A stretch of 64,000 nucleotides of DNA from Duganella flavida (GTDB taxonomy: Bacteria > Pseudomonadota > Gammaproteobacteria > Burkholderiales > Burkholderiaceae_D): contig NZ_WWCN01000003.1 in assembly GCF_009857445.1 (NCBI RefSeq), forward strand, positions 186,001 to 250,000, read 5' to 3'. The notes under the pieces were generated by a model. That model was not told the origin of the DNA and searched no databases. It saw only the letters and a list, made by a program, of their open reading frames with translations. The translations under genes were made by a program, and so were the position numbers. Positions 1 through 7,919 of this stretch are shown here, one piece after another. The first letter of the stretch is position 1. Every line of letters begins with the position of its first letter.

Positions 1-396
1 ATAGCGCAAGCCGTGTTTGAGCTGTAGCGCGTGATCGAGCGGCTCGGTGAAGGGGGCTTGCGAAATTTCCTGCGCTTGCTCCGGCCGCATCCAGTCGGAG
101 ATGGGATGCACGAACACACTCAGGGTGCCGGTCAGGAAAATGGCGAAGGCCAGCCAGCAGACCCACAGTCCGGCCCAGGTATGCAGCCACGCCATGCGCT
201 GGCGCAAACCGCCCTTGATGCTGCTGCCGCGCCGCGTGCCAAAGCCCCACACGACCAGCGGCGCGTACAAGGCCAGGCCTAGCAGCGCGCCGCCCAGCAT
301 GGCGTCGCTGCCCGGCCCATTCAACGCCGACAACAGGGCGGCGCCGATGGAGGCAAACAGGTAGGCGCCAACGATGATGATGGCTATGCGCTTCAT
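1..396 (-). CDS. PepSY-associated membrane protein, partial
   Basis: This is the N-terminal 132 residues of an integral membrane protein cut by the window edge. It starts at an ATG two bases after the TonB receptor stop, so the two genes are probably cotranscribed. Residues 3-22 and about 35-52 form two hydrophobic segments. A third segment from about 70 to 92 carries the LHTWAGLW and LTGTLSVF pattern typical of PepSY-type transmembrane proteins that follow siderophore receptors. The family is thought to help iron release or reduction at the inner membrane. The first 60 residues resemble the small membrane protein often encoded just before PepSY genes, so this may be a fusion. The missing C-terminus prevents a firmer call. 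Confidence 0.72.
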   Translation of the reverse strand, partial: MKRIAIIIVGAYLFASIGAALLSALNGPGSDAMLGGALLGLALYAPLVVWGFGTRRGSSIKGGLRQRMAWLHTWAGLWVCWLAFAIFLTGTLSVFVHPISDWMRPEQAQEISQAPFTEPLDHALQLKHGLRY

Positions 397-398
397 GA

Positions 399-2816
399 TC
401 AGCGGAAGCGGTAGTTCAGCGACACCATGACGTTGCGCGGCTCGCCGTAGTAATTGCCCCAGCCGGACGAGTAGTAGTGCTTGTCCAGCAGGTTGTTCAC
501 GTTAAGTGTAGCCGACAGCTCCCTGCTGATGCGATAGCGCGCCATCATCGCGACCAAGGCATAGCTGTGCTGCGTAAAGCGTTCGCCGGCTGGACTGGCG
601 CCATCCTGGTAGATGTCGCCTTGCCAGTTGACGCCACCGCCAACCGTCAAGCCACTACCGATGCCGGCGATGTCGTAGCTGGTCCACAGCTTGAAGTTAT
701 TCAGCGGCTGGTTAGTTTGCAGGCGATTGCCTTGCGCGTCGGCGATGCGTGAGTGCGCATAGCCCGCAGTCAGCTGCCAGCCGCGCTGGATCTGACCCGA
801 TACCTCCAGCTCAAAGCCTTTGGCGGTTGCGCCTTTGACGGTGTGGTAGGCGGTGGAACCATCCGGCAGCACCAGTTGGTCGGCATCCATTTCAGCGAGG
901 TTGTCCTGGCGCATATGGAACAGCGACACGCTGGTGCTCAGCAAGCCGTCCAGCAGGTCGCCCTTGATGCCTACTTCAGCGTTCTTGCCTTCCAGCGGCT
1001 CGATCACGCGGTTGTTGCGGTCGCGGTAGGTCTGCGGGGAGAAGATGGCGGTGTAGCTGGTGTAGGCCGACCATTGCGGGTTGACGGTGTAGACCACGCC
1101 CGCATACGGCGTCACCTTGCCATTTTTTTCGAATGCATCGCTGGTGGCCGAAGCGCCCCAGGTTACGCTGTCGGTGGTACGCTTCCAGTTGGCGACGCGC
1201 GTGCCGAGAATGACCGAGAGGTCGTCGCTTGGCCGCAAACGCATCGAGCCATAGCCGGCCAGCTGCTTTTCTTTTTCGGTGTAGCTGCCGCTGATGGTGC
1301 CGACGTAATTCGGCGTCGGCGAGTTGCCGTTCCAGGTGAAGAAATTCGGAATGTTGTTGTCGTAACCGGTCAGTATCCATGCCGGGTAGCTTGGACCGGT
1401 GTTCTTCATGTCCGAGGCACTCATGCCCACCACCAGTTCATGCTTGCGGCCGAAGGCCTCAAACGGTCCGCTGGCAAAGGCGTCGATGGACAGCTGTTCC
1501 GGCTTGCTGTCCCACTTGGTCTGCCACAGCGACAGGCCGGCGCCGGTTTGTTTATCGAGCGCGCCGCGGCCGGCGTAGCCTTGCACCGCGTCGTACTGAT
1601 TGGCTGCGTAATTAACCGCGACCTTGGCGCTCCAGTCGTTGGCGAAGTAATGTTCCAGCGTGGCGAAGGCCAGGCTTTGCTTGCGGATGTAGTAGCTGGA
1701 GCTGGATGCGCTGTTGACCGAGCGCGCGAAATTGGTCTTGGAGCCATCGCTGTAGTAGGGGACGAAGCCGCGGCTGGCGCCATCCAGCTTTTCATTCTGG
1801 TAGCTGAAGCCTGCGCTCAACAGGGTAGAAGGGCCGAGGTCTGCTTCAACGATGCTGTAGAACAGATCCTTGTCCTGGTGATAGCGGTCGACGAATGAAT
1901 TGGCGTTCTGCTGGGCGACGACGATGCGGCCGCGTACATGCTTGTCGTCGCTGAGCGGCGCCGAAACGTCGGCCTGGGCGCGATACTTGTCCCAGCGGCC
2001 TGCTTGCAGTTCAGCCTCCGCGCGCAGTTCGCGCGATGGACGCTTACGAACCAGGTTGACGGCGGCAGCAGGGCTGCCGTTACCGCCCATCAGGCCTGCT
2101 GCACCGCGCACTACTTCGACGCGCTCGTAGATGCTGGCGTCAAAACCGGCCGGCTCCACCAGCTTGGTGGTCGGGATGCCGTCGAACATATAGGTATCGA
2201 TGGCGAAGCCGCGCGAGAACATCTGGTCGGTCTCGCGGCTGGCCGACGAGTGCTCCAGCGTGATGCCGGTGGTTTGGCCCACCACGTCCTGCAGGGTCTC
2301 AAGGCGCTGGTCTTCAATGCGTTGGCGGTTCATGACGCTGATCGCTTGCGGGGTTTCGCGGATCGACAATTCCAGGCCGGTGGCGCCGCTGCTGCGTGCC
2401 TGGCCCGGCGCGCCGTCGCTCATGCCGTGCACTTCCACCTGCGCCAGCGTAGCTACCGCAGGTGCGGACGTCGCCGGCCCTGTCGCTGGCAAACCGACTG
2501 CGGCGCTGCGCTTTTGCAGCGTGAGCGTGCCATCGGTGCGGGCAACGAGAGCCAGACCGGTGCCGGACAGCAGGTGCTCCAGCGCGGCGCGCGGCGTGTA
2601 GCTGCCGTGCAGCGCAGGGCTGGAGAGGCCGTCGGTCAGCGCCGGATCGAACGACAAGGAGATCCCCGCGCCGACGGCCACGCTAGAGAGGGTGCGGCCC
2701 AGCGGACCTGCGGCCAGCTGGTAGGTTTGTTGGGCGGCGGCGGGGAGTTCGGCGGCGACGGCGGTCTGGCCTGCGGCCAGCGCCATGCTGACCAGGGCGA
2801 TGCGTGCGTTAAGCAT
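399..2816 (-). CDS. TonB-dependent siderophore receptor with STN signalling domain
   Basis: This 805-residue outer-membrane receptor is for ferric siderophore uptake. Residues 1-23 are a signal peptide. Residues of about 30-105 form a secretin/TonB N-terminal (STN) domain, the part that talks to a FecR-type anti-sigma factor. A plug follows at about 145-265 with the SIRETPQAISV stretch typical of FpvA/FoxA-like receptors. The rest is the beta-barrel, ending in YRFR. The open frame extends about 105 codons further, but the signal peptide and an AAGAAAG ribosome site support the ATG used here. It is downstream of fecI- and fecR-like genes, so transcription is probably activated by that sigma factor. 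The siderophore cannot be named from sequence. Confidence 0.93.
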   Translation of the reverse strand: MLNARIALVSMALAAGQTAVAAELPAAAQQTYQLAAGPLGRTLSSVAVGAGISLSFDPALTDGLSSPALHGSYTPRAALEHLLSGTGLALVARTDGTLTLQKRSAAVGLPATGPATSAPAVATLAQVEVHGMSDGAPGQARSSGATGLELSIRETPQAISVMNRQRIEDQRLETLQDVVGQTTGITLEHSSASRETDQMFSRGFAIDTYMFDGIPTTKLVEPAGFDASIYERVEVVRGAAGLMGGNGSPAAAVNLVRKRPSRELRAEAELQAGRWDKYRAQADVSAPLSDDKHVRGRIVVAQQNANSFVDRYHQDKDLFYSIVEADLGPSTLLSAGFSYQNEKLDGASRGFVPYYSDGSKTNFARSVNSASSSSYYIRKQSLAFATLEHYFANDWSAKVAVNYAANQYDAVQGYAGRGALDKQTGAGLSLWQTKWDSKPEQLSIDAFASGPFEAFGRKHELVVGMSASDMKNTGPSYPAWILTGYDNNIPNFFTWNGNSPTPNYVGTISGSYTEKEKQLAGYGSMRLRPSDDLSVILGTRVANWKRTTDSVTWGASATSDAFEKNGKVTPYAGVVYTVNPQWSAYTSYTAIFSPQTYRDRNNRVIEPLEGKNAEVGIKGDLLDGLLSTSVSLFHMRQDNLAEMDADQLVLPDGSTAYHTVKGATAKGFELEVSGQIQRGWQLTAGYAHSRIADAQGNRLQTNQPLNNFKLWTSYDIAGIGSGLTVGGGVNWQGDIYQDGASPAGERFTQHSYALVAMMARYRISRELSATLNVNNLLDKHYYSSGWGNYYGEPRNVMVSLNYRFR

Positions 2817-2896
2817 TACAGAGACTTTCTTAAAATGGATTCTGTCTCTATGCCAGCCGAGGCGCAAAAAAGTATCACGAAAAATCAACAATATTT

Positions 2897-3850
2897 TCAG
2901 CCGCGCGGCACCAGCGTAATCCAGTAGCCGCGCACGCGCTGCACGGCGTCCACCGGGTAGGTGGAAACCAGCATGTCCAGCGACCGTTCGGTGTCGGTGA
3001 TGGGGAACGCGCCCGAAACGCGCAGTGCCGCCAGCGCGGGATCGACCCGCAGCACGCCGTTGCGGTAGCGCGAAAGCTCGGTCACGAATTCGTCTAGCCG
3101 CATTTGGTCGGCCAGCAGCATGCCGGTGGTCCATGCCGTCAACGCCGGATCAACGGTGCGCAGCGGTGCGATGCTGTGCTGGTTGAAGCGAGTCTGGTTG
3201 CCGGCATCAACCACCTGCGCTTCCCCGGCGGTGCGCGCAGGCGTAATGCGCACTGCGCCTTCAATGACGGCAAGATCGGTACTGCATTCGCGGCGGCGCA
3301 CGTTAAACACGGTTCCCATAGGCTGCATCAGGCCTTCCGTGGTGCTGACGCGCAGCGGCCGGGCTTCGTGAGTGCGGCTGCTGCGCACCAGGATTTCGCC
3401 GTTGCGCAGGACGATCAGGCGTTCGCTGTCTGTAAATCGTACATCGATGGCGCTGGCGGTGTTGAGGGTTACGCTGCTGCCGTCGGCAAGCGTGATGGTG
3501 CGATGTTCGCCGACGCTGGTATGAATGTCGCCGGACCACGGCTGCGATTCGGCATAGCGCCACGCACCCCAGCCAGCAGGTATCGCGACCATCAGTGCGG
3601 CGATGCGCGTGATGGCGGCGCGCCGGGCGGCATCCGGCGTGCGGCTTAATACCGGCATCGCCAGTGCGGGCGGCAGCGTGCCTAGTTTGTTCATCAGCAG
3701 CTGCGCGCGTTCCCATGCGAGCGCATGCTGCGGATCGCTGCCGCGCCATTGTTCGCAGGCGTTGCGGTCCGCGCTGGTGGCGCCGTCCTGCAAGCGCACC
3801 AGCCATTCCGCCGCTTCTTCAAGCGCCTTGGGCGAGATGCGGGCGTTCAC
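2897..3850 (-). CDS. FecR-family anti-sigma/sigma regulator
   Basis: This 317-residue inner-membrane regulator transmits the receptor signal to the neighbouring ECF sigma factor. An N-terminal cytoplasmic DUF4880-like helical region (about 5-50, with the LQDGATSADR and ALAWERA stretches) is followed by one membrane segment near 80-97. A periplasmic FecR domain lies at about 110-205 with VTLNTASAIDVRF, and a C-terminal STN-binding part follows. I chose the GTG at 3850 because it overlaps the sigma stop as GTGA, which suggests translational coupling. An ATG at 3877 would add nine residues inside the sigma gene. It is followed after 80 bases by the receptor gene. Confidence 0.9.
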   Translation of the reverse strand: MNARISPKALEEAAEWLVRLQDGATSADRNACEQWRGSDPQHALAWERAQLLMNKLGTLPPALAMPVLSRTPDAARRAAITRIAALMVAIPAGWGAWRYAESQPWSGDIHTSVGEHRTITLADGSSVTLNTASAIDVRFTDSERLIVLRNGEILVRSSRTHEARPLRVSTTEGLMQPMGTVFNVRRRECSTDLAVIEGAVRITPARTAGEAQVVDAGNQTRFNQHSIAPLRTVDPALTAWTTGMLLADQMRLDEFVTELSRYRNGVLRVDPALAALRVSGAFPITDTERSLDMLVSTYPVDAVQRVRGYWITLVPRG

Positions 3851-4356
3851 GCGGCATCTTCCATCGCCAGCAGGCATTGGAGAAAGGCTTGTTTCATATA
3901 GCGTTTGACGGTGATCAGCGACACGCCGAGGCGGACGGCGATGTCGGCGTAGCCCAGACCATCCAGCTGCGCCATCAGGAAAGCTTGTTTGACCTTGAGC
4001 GGCAGGGCATCCAGCATGGCGTCGATGCCGTGTAACGTTTCGAGGATCAGCATGCGCTGTTCCGGCGAGATAGCGGTCGGTTCGGGCAGGGAGGCCAGCG
4101 CTTCCAGATAGGCGCGCTCCAGCGATTGGCGTTGATACCAGTTGACCAGTACACCTTTGGCGACCGTCGTCAGGAAGGCGCGCGGCTCATTCAACGCCGC
4201 CAAGTCACTACGCCCGAGAATACGGGTGAAAGTGTCTTGCGCCAGGTCGTCCGCATCACAGGCGTTTCCCAGTTTGGCGCACAGCCAGCGCTGCAGCCAG
4301 GTGTGATGGTTACTGTACAGGTCTGTGAAATGGGGATGCAGGACGGCGGCTGTCAT
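3847..4356 (-). CDS. ECF sigma factor, FecI type
   Basis: This 169-residue RNA polymerase sigma factor of the iron-starvation group would direct transcription of the downstream receptor. Region 2 is seen at about 10-75 (DADDLAQDTFTRIL) and region 4 at about 105-160, with GLGYADIAVRLGVS and the DNA-contacting helix LITVKRYMKQAF. I take the ATG at 4356, which sits directly beside a Fur-box-like palindrome; the upstream in-frame ATG would place 19 unlikely residues across that site. No ribosome site is evident before this ATG, so the message may have a very short leader. It is the first gene of sigma, FecR, receptor, PepSY protein. Derepression by iron limitation through Fur is inferred. Confidence 0.92.
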   Translation of the reverse strand: MTAAVLHPHFTDLYSNHHTWLQRWLCAKLGNACDADDLAQDTFTRILGRSDLAALNEPRAFLTTVAKGVLVNWYQRQSLERAYLEALASLPEPTAISPEQRMLILETLHGIDAMLDALPLKVKQAFLMAQLDGLGYADIAVRLGVSLITVKRYMKQAFLQCLLAMEDAA

Positions 4357-4360
4357 TTTA

Positions 4361-4381
4361 TGAGAATAAGAACTATTCTCA
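4361..4381 (-). promoter_or_regulatory. Fur-box-like operator before the ECF sigma gene
   Basis: A perfect inverted repeat, TGAGAAT, seven-base spacer, ATTCTCA, ends five bases before the sigma ATG. Its AT-rich GAGAAT/ATTCTC arms resemble the GATAAT-type Fur consensus, and the downstream genes are for iron uptake. The assignment is by pattern and context only. Confidence 0.75.
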
Positions 4382-4417
4382 TTTATTCTACAGGACGTGG
4401 ACAGCCGCCGCAACTTC

Positions 4418-5218
4418 TTACATGCGCGGTTCGCCGGTTTTGCTGTTGACGGCGATGGTGGAGCCGGGCGGGGTACTCAGTTGCACGCGATGCTGGACGC
4501 CGCGATAGTTATACGCCACGTCCCAATATTGCGGCTGCTGGTTGCCGACGCTTTCGCAGCGGCGCACGTCGCGCGTGCTGGTGTTGTTTTGGTTGGCCAC
4601 ATTGTTGCCGATGGCCGCACCGGCAATCGCGCCGCCGGCGGTGGCGACATCGCGCCCGGTGCCGCCGCCGACCTGGTGGCCCAGGATTCCGCCGATCAGC
4701 GCACCGGCAATCACGCCGCCGGCGCTGGGGCGTGACGGTTCGTTGACCTGCTGGCGTTCGACCCAGCAGCGCTGCTCCGGCGTGCCGAGCACCGCATGCA
4801 CGGAGCTGACCGGCACATCGACGATGCGCTCACTCGGACGGCGGCGCCATTCATACGATGGTTGGGCCAATGGCGGCGGGGCTTCGTTGTCGTAGCTGTC
4901 GCGCACCGGTACCGGACGGACCGAGGAAATGCGGTTGTTCATGCCCATGCCGGCCAGCGTTTCGTAGCTGCCGCGGCGCAGGACCATGCATTGGCCGCGG
5001 AAATTGGCGTCTTCGCACACTTCCCATTGCCCGCGGTCGACCACCACTGAGGATGCGCGGTCGTTGAAGCCGTTGCGCGAAAAGTCGCGCACTTGGCTGT
5101 TGGCGGTGAAGGCGCGGCCGCGCAAGCCGTCGCCTTCGTAGAAAGTGATTTGGGCGGAAGCCTGTGCGGCCATGCCGACAGCGGCTGCCGCCACGGCGAA
5201 TTTCAGCGTATTGTTCAT
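4418..5218 (-). CDS. Beta/gamma-crystallin and glycine-zipper envelope protein
   Basis: This 266-residue exported protein has an unusual domain pair. Residues 1-22 are a signal peptide. Residues of about 24-102 form a beta/gamma-crystallin-like module with two repeats (ITFYEGDGLRGR and WEVCEDANFRGQC). A linker leads to a glycine zipper at about 165-207 (GGVIAGALIGGILGHQVGGG and GGAIAGAAIGNNVA), as in 17-kDa surface antigen/SlyB-like outer-membrane proteins. A short beta region ends the protein. An AGGAGAAG ribosome site precedes the ATG. It sits alone between the sigma gene and an Lrp gene. A structural or stress role in the envelope is inferred, and no enzyme activity is expected. Confidence 0.85.
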   Translation of the reverse strand: MNNTLKFAVAAAAVGMAAQASAQITFYEGDGLRGRAFTANSQVRDFSRNGFNDRASSVVVDRGQWEVCEDANFRGQCMVLRRGSYETLAGMGMNNRISSVRPVPVRDSYDNEAPPPLAQPSYEWRRRPSERIVDVPVSSVHAVLGTPEQRCWVERQQVNEPSRPSAGGVIAGALIGGILGHQVGGGTGRDVATAGGAIAGAAIGNNVANQNNTSTRDVRRCESVGNQQPQYWDVAYNYRGVQHRVQLSTPPGSTIAVNSKTGEPRM

Positions 5219-5291
5219 TGTCTTCTCCTGATGGGATGAGACGTGAGCATGGCCGATTTATGCGCCGGTTACTGTACGGTCGCGCACATAG

Positions 5292-5750
5292 TCAGGGTTC
5301 GACAGATTGTGCGCGCTTCAGGCAGCGCAGCACGAAAGTGGAGCGGCTGTGTTTAAGGCCCGGTAATTTATACAGCTTCTTGCGCAGGAATTCTTCGTAG
5401 CCTGCGGTGCCGGCGACAGCGACCTTGATCAGGTAATCGTAGTCGCCGGTGAGCAGGTAAGCTTCCGTCACTTCCGGCAGCTTGGCCAGTGCGGCGCCGA
5501 ATTTTTCGAAGATGTCGTCGTCATGGCGGTCCAGCGTGACCTCGATGATGACAGTGTCGGGATAACCCAGCGCGGTCTGGCTGATCAAGGCCGTGTAGCC
5601 CTCGATCATGCCGCCTTCCTCCAGTGCGCGCACGCGGTTCCAGCACGGCGTGGTCGAGAGGCCGACTTTTTCTGCCAGCTTGGTGTTACTCAGGCGGCCG
5701 TCCTTGCGCAGTTCGCGCAGGATGCGGCGATCCAGTTCGTCGATTTCCAT
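5292..5750 (-). CDS. Lrp/AsnC-family transcriptional regulator
   Basis: This 152-residue DNA-binding regulator has an N-terminal helix-turn-helix (about 1-60, MEIDELDRRILRELRKDGR and LAEKVGLSTTPCWNRV). A C-terminal RAM/ACT-like ligand domain follows (about 65-145, including TGDYDYLIKV). The ATG at 5750 gives the family's usual length; the open frame extends 22 codons upstream. It is divergent from an ACT-domain gene across 119 bases that contain an inverted repeat. Such regulators usually respond to amino acids and often control the neighbouring gene. The effector here is unknown. Confidence 0.93.
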   Translation of the reverse strand: MEIDELDRRILRELRKDGRLSNTKLAEKVGLSTTPCWNRVRALEEGGMIEGYTALISQTALGYPDTVIIEVTLDRHDDDIFEKFGAALAKLPEVTEAYLLTGDYDYLIKVAVAGTAGYEEFLRKKLYKLPGLKHSRSTFVLRCLKRAQSVEP

Positions 5751-5819
5751 GGCTATCCAAGATAAATATTCCTCGTATTTTACATCGGGCAGGAGAATCT
5801 GCTGATAATAGCGCAAAAC

Positions 5820-5848
5820 GGCAGAAAATCAGGAAGCCTATTTCTGCC
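5820..5848. promoter_or_regulatory. Inverted repeat between lrp-like and ACT-domain genes
   Basis: GGCAGAAA and TTTCTGCC form a perfect 8-base inverted repeat separated by 13 bases, 70 bases upstream of the regulator start and 22 bases before the ACT-domain gene. The position suits an operator for the divergent Lrp-like regulator. This is inference from symmetry and context. Confidence 0.45.
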
Positions 5849-5869
5849 ATTTCTGGCTATCCTGTTCAC

Positions 5870-6151
5870 ATGGATACCACACAAAAAAGCTACCGTTTCT
5901 GCATCGAGCCGGATGCGCCGATCGCCACACTGGAGGCGGCATTACAGGTGGTGCGGCGTTTGAACATTGAGTTGCGCGCGCTGCGCACGACTTCCACGCC
6001 GTATGGCATGGAAGTCCAGGTGCGCCTGGCGGCGGAAGAGGAAGATATTCTGACGCTATGCCGTATGCGGCTGCATAACCTGATCGGCGTGATGCAGATC
6101 AGGGAGATGCCTAGACTGGTGGTGGATAACCAGCGCTATCAGGCGACGTAG
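5870..6151 (+). CDS. Small ACT-domain protein, IlvM-like
   Basis: This 93-residue protein consists of little more than one ACT domain. Its pattern (EPDAPIATLEAALQVVRRLN, then MEVQVRL and a C-terminal LHNLIGVMQIREM) resembles the small regulatory subunit IlvM of acetolactate synthase II. No catalytic IlvG is adjacent. It could be an amino-acid-binding regulatory subunit acting elsewhere, or a stand-alone ACT protein. It is divergent from an Lrp-like gene, which suggests amino-acid-responsive control. The start is the ATG after the inverted repeat; longer upstream readings cross the regulator gene. Its 3' end overlaps the convergent permease by 13 bases. Confidence 0.72.
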   Translation: MDTTQKSYRFCIEPDAPIATLEAALQVVRRLNIELRALRTTSTPYGMEVQVRLAAEEEDILTLCRMRLHNLIGVMQIREMPRLVVDNQRYQAT

Positions 6152-7434
6152 CTGTACTTGATCAGGAAGACGATGGCAATGATCCACACCACCGGCTTCA
6201 CCTGGCGCGCCTGGCCGGTCAGCAGTTTCAGGCCGGCGTAGGTGATGAAGCCGAAGGCGATACCGTGCGCGATCGAGTAGGTGAACGGGATCACCAGCGC
6301 GGTAATCGCGGCGGGTACGCTTTCGGTGGTGTCGCTCCAGTCGATGTCGATGAAGTCGCGCAGCATCAGGCAGGCGACGAACAGCAGCGCCGGTGCGGTG
6401 GCGTAGGCTGGCACCACGCCGGCGATCGGTGCGAAGAACAGCGCGGCCAGGAACAGGAGTGCCACTACCAGCGCGGTCATGCCGGTACGGCCGCCTGCTT
6501 GCACGCCAGCGGCGCTTTCGAGGTAGGCGGTGGTGCTCGACGTACCCAGCACCGAACCGGCGACGATGGCGCAGCTGTCAGCCAGCAGCGCCTTGTTCAA
6601 GCGCTCCATCCGGCCGTTGACCAGCAGGCCCGCGCGCGAGGCCACGCCCATCAGGGTGCCGGTGGCGTCGAACAGTTCAACCAGGAAGAACACCAGCACC
6701 ACATTGAACAGGCCCATATGCCAGGCGCCCTGCAGGTCGAGGTGGAACAGGGTCGGCGAAATCGACGGCGGCAGCGACATGAAGCCGTGGAAGGTATTCC
6801 CGCCGAAGAAGAAGCTCATTACCGTCACCGAGACGATGCCGATCAACAGTGCGCCCGGTACTTGCAGGCGGTCCAGCGTCACGATTAGCAGGAAGCCGAA
6901 GATGGCCATGATGGTGTGCGGGTTGTGCATGTCGCCCACGCGTACCAGCGTGTCCGGATTGGCGACTACCAGGCCCGCGCTCTTCATCGCGATCAGCGCC
7001 AGGAACAAGCCCAGGCCCACCGTGATCGCCACGCGCAGCGAATGCGGAATGCCGTTAACAATATACTCACGCACCTTGAACAGGCTGACGATAATGAACA
7101 GGCAACCGGAGATGAACACCGCGCCCAGCGCCGACTGCCACGGTACGCCCATGCCCAGCACCACCGCGTACGCGAAATAGGCGTTCAGGCCCATGCCCGG
7201 CGCCATGCCGATCGGGTAGTTGGCGTACAGGCCCATGATCAGGGTGCCCAGCGCCGCAGCGAGGCAGGTGGCCACGAACACTGCGTCCTTGGGCACACCG
7301 GCGTCGCCGAGAATGGCGGGGTTGACGAAAATGATATAGGCCATCGTCAGGAAGGTGGTGACACCCGCAACGACTTCGGTTCGGACAGTGCTACCGTGTT
7401 CGGAGAGCTTGAAATATTGATTAAGAAATGACAT
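6139..7434 (-). CDS. NCS2-family purine permease (AzgA/PbuG type)
   Basis: This 431-residue inner-membrane transporter has about twelve to fourteen hydrophobic segments. It shows the markers of the AzgA-like hypoxanthine/adenine/guanine branch: TEVVAGVTTFLTMAYIIFVN at the start, GMGLNAYFAY near residue 85, and LFDATGTLMGVASRAGL in the middle. Proton-coupled uptake of purine bases is the expected role, but the exact substrate is uncertain. The ATG at 7434 follows a GGAG ribosome site; upstream in-frame codons would add 23 unlikely residues. It is transcribed alone, towards the ACT-domain gene. Confidence 0.9.
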   Translation of the reverse strand: MSFLNQYFKLSEHGSTVRTEVVAGVTTFLTMAYIIFVNPAILGDAGVPKDAVFVATCLAAALGTLIMGLYANYPIGMAPGMGLNAYFAYAVVLGMGVPWQSALGAVFISGCLFIIVSLFKVREYIVNGIPHSLRVAITVGLGLFLALIAMKSAGLVVANPDTLVRVGDMHNPHTIMAIFGFLLIVTLDRLQVPGALLIGIVSVTVMSFFFGGNTFHGFMSLPPSISPTLFHLDLQGAWHMGLFNVVLVFFLVELFDATGTLMGVASRAGLLVNGRMERLNKALLADSCAIVAGSVLGTSSTTAYLESAAGVQAGGRTGMTALVVALLFLAALFFAPIAGVVPAYATAPALLFVACLMLRDFIDIDWSDTTESVPAAITALVIPFTYSIAHGIAFGFITYAGLKLLTGQARQVKPVVWIIAIVFLIKYSYVA

Positions 7435-7562
7435 GGCGCGCTCCTGCTGAAACTTCGAGGGGCGAAGAATAGCACGGATGGGCGCAACACTTCGTGGTGT
7501 CAAAAGGACAAAAAGATGTGATAATGGAAAAATAGTTATCTAACGTACCTCAAGGCTTGACT

Positions 7563-7919
7563 ATGGAACTTCAGCCTATACAAGAGGGCCGCACCATTGT
7601 GCTGAGCCCCGCTGGCCGCATCGATCATACGCATGCCGATGCATTTAAACTGGCCCTCGATCCGCATCTGGCAGACTGCCGCAAGGACGGCCCGCCTTTG
7701 GTGATCGATTTTTCCGGCATCACTTATATTAGTAGCATCGGCTTGCGCGCGCTGATGGTGGCGATCAAACAGGTCAAGGCGCAAGGTGGACGCATGGTGC
7801 TGGCGGGCCTGCAGCCGCTGGTGCTGGAGGTGTTCACCATCAGCCGCTTCGATATGCTGTTTGAGATTTTCCCCGACCGCGCGAGCGCGCTGGCGGTGCT
7901 GGCAACGGCGGTTTCATGA
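7563..7919 (+). CDS. STAS-domain anti-sigma factor antagonist
   Basis: This 118-residue cytoplasmic protein is a single STAS domain of the SpoIIAA/RsbV type. It has an N-terminal beta region, the VIDFSGITYISSIGLRAL segment with the serine position normally phosphorylated, and a closing amphipathic helix. When dephosphorylated it would bind an RsbW-like kinase and free its partner. The ATG at 7563 is 7 bases after AAGG, whereas the in-frame TTG at 7557 is too close to it. It overlaps the next gene by four bases as ATGA. Likely partners are the phosphatase at 8893 and the kinase at 12106. Confidence 0.92.
   Translation: MELQPIQEGRTIVLSPAGRIDHTHADAFKLALDPHLADCRKDGPPLVIDFSGITYISSIGLRALMVAIKQVKAQGGRMVLAGLQPLVLEVFTISRFDMLFEIFPDRASALAVLATAVS

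Noticed and set aside
753-2927. Long plus-strand open frames at 753-1898 and 1938-2927
   Set aside because: They mirror the TonB receptor gene; the products show no family pattern.
7557-7562. TTG start for the STAS gene
   Set aside because: It is only one base from the AAGG ribosome site; the ATG at 7563 has normal spacing.
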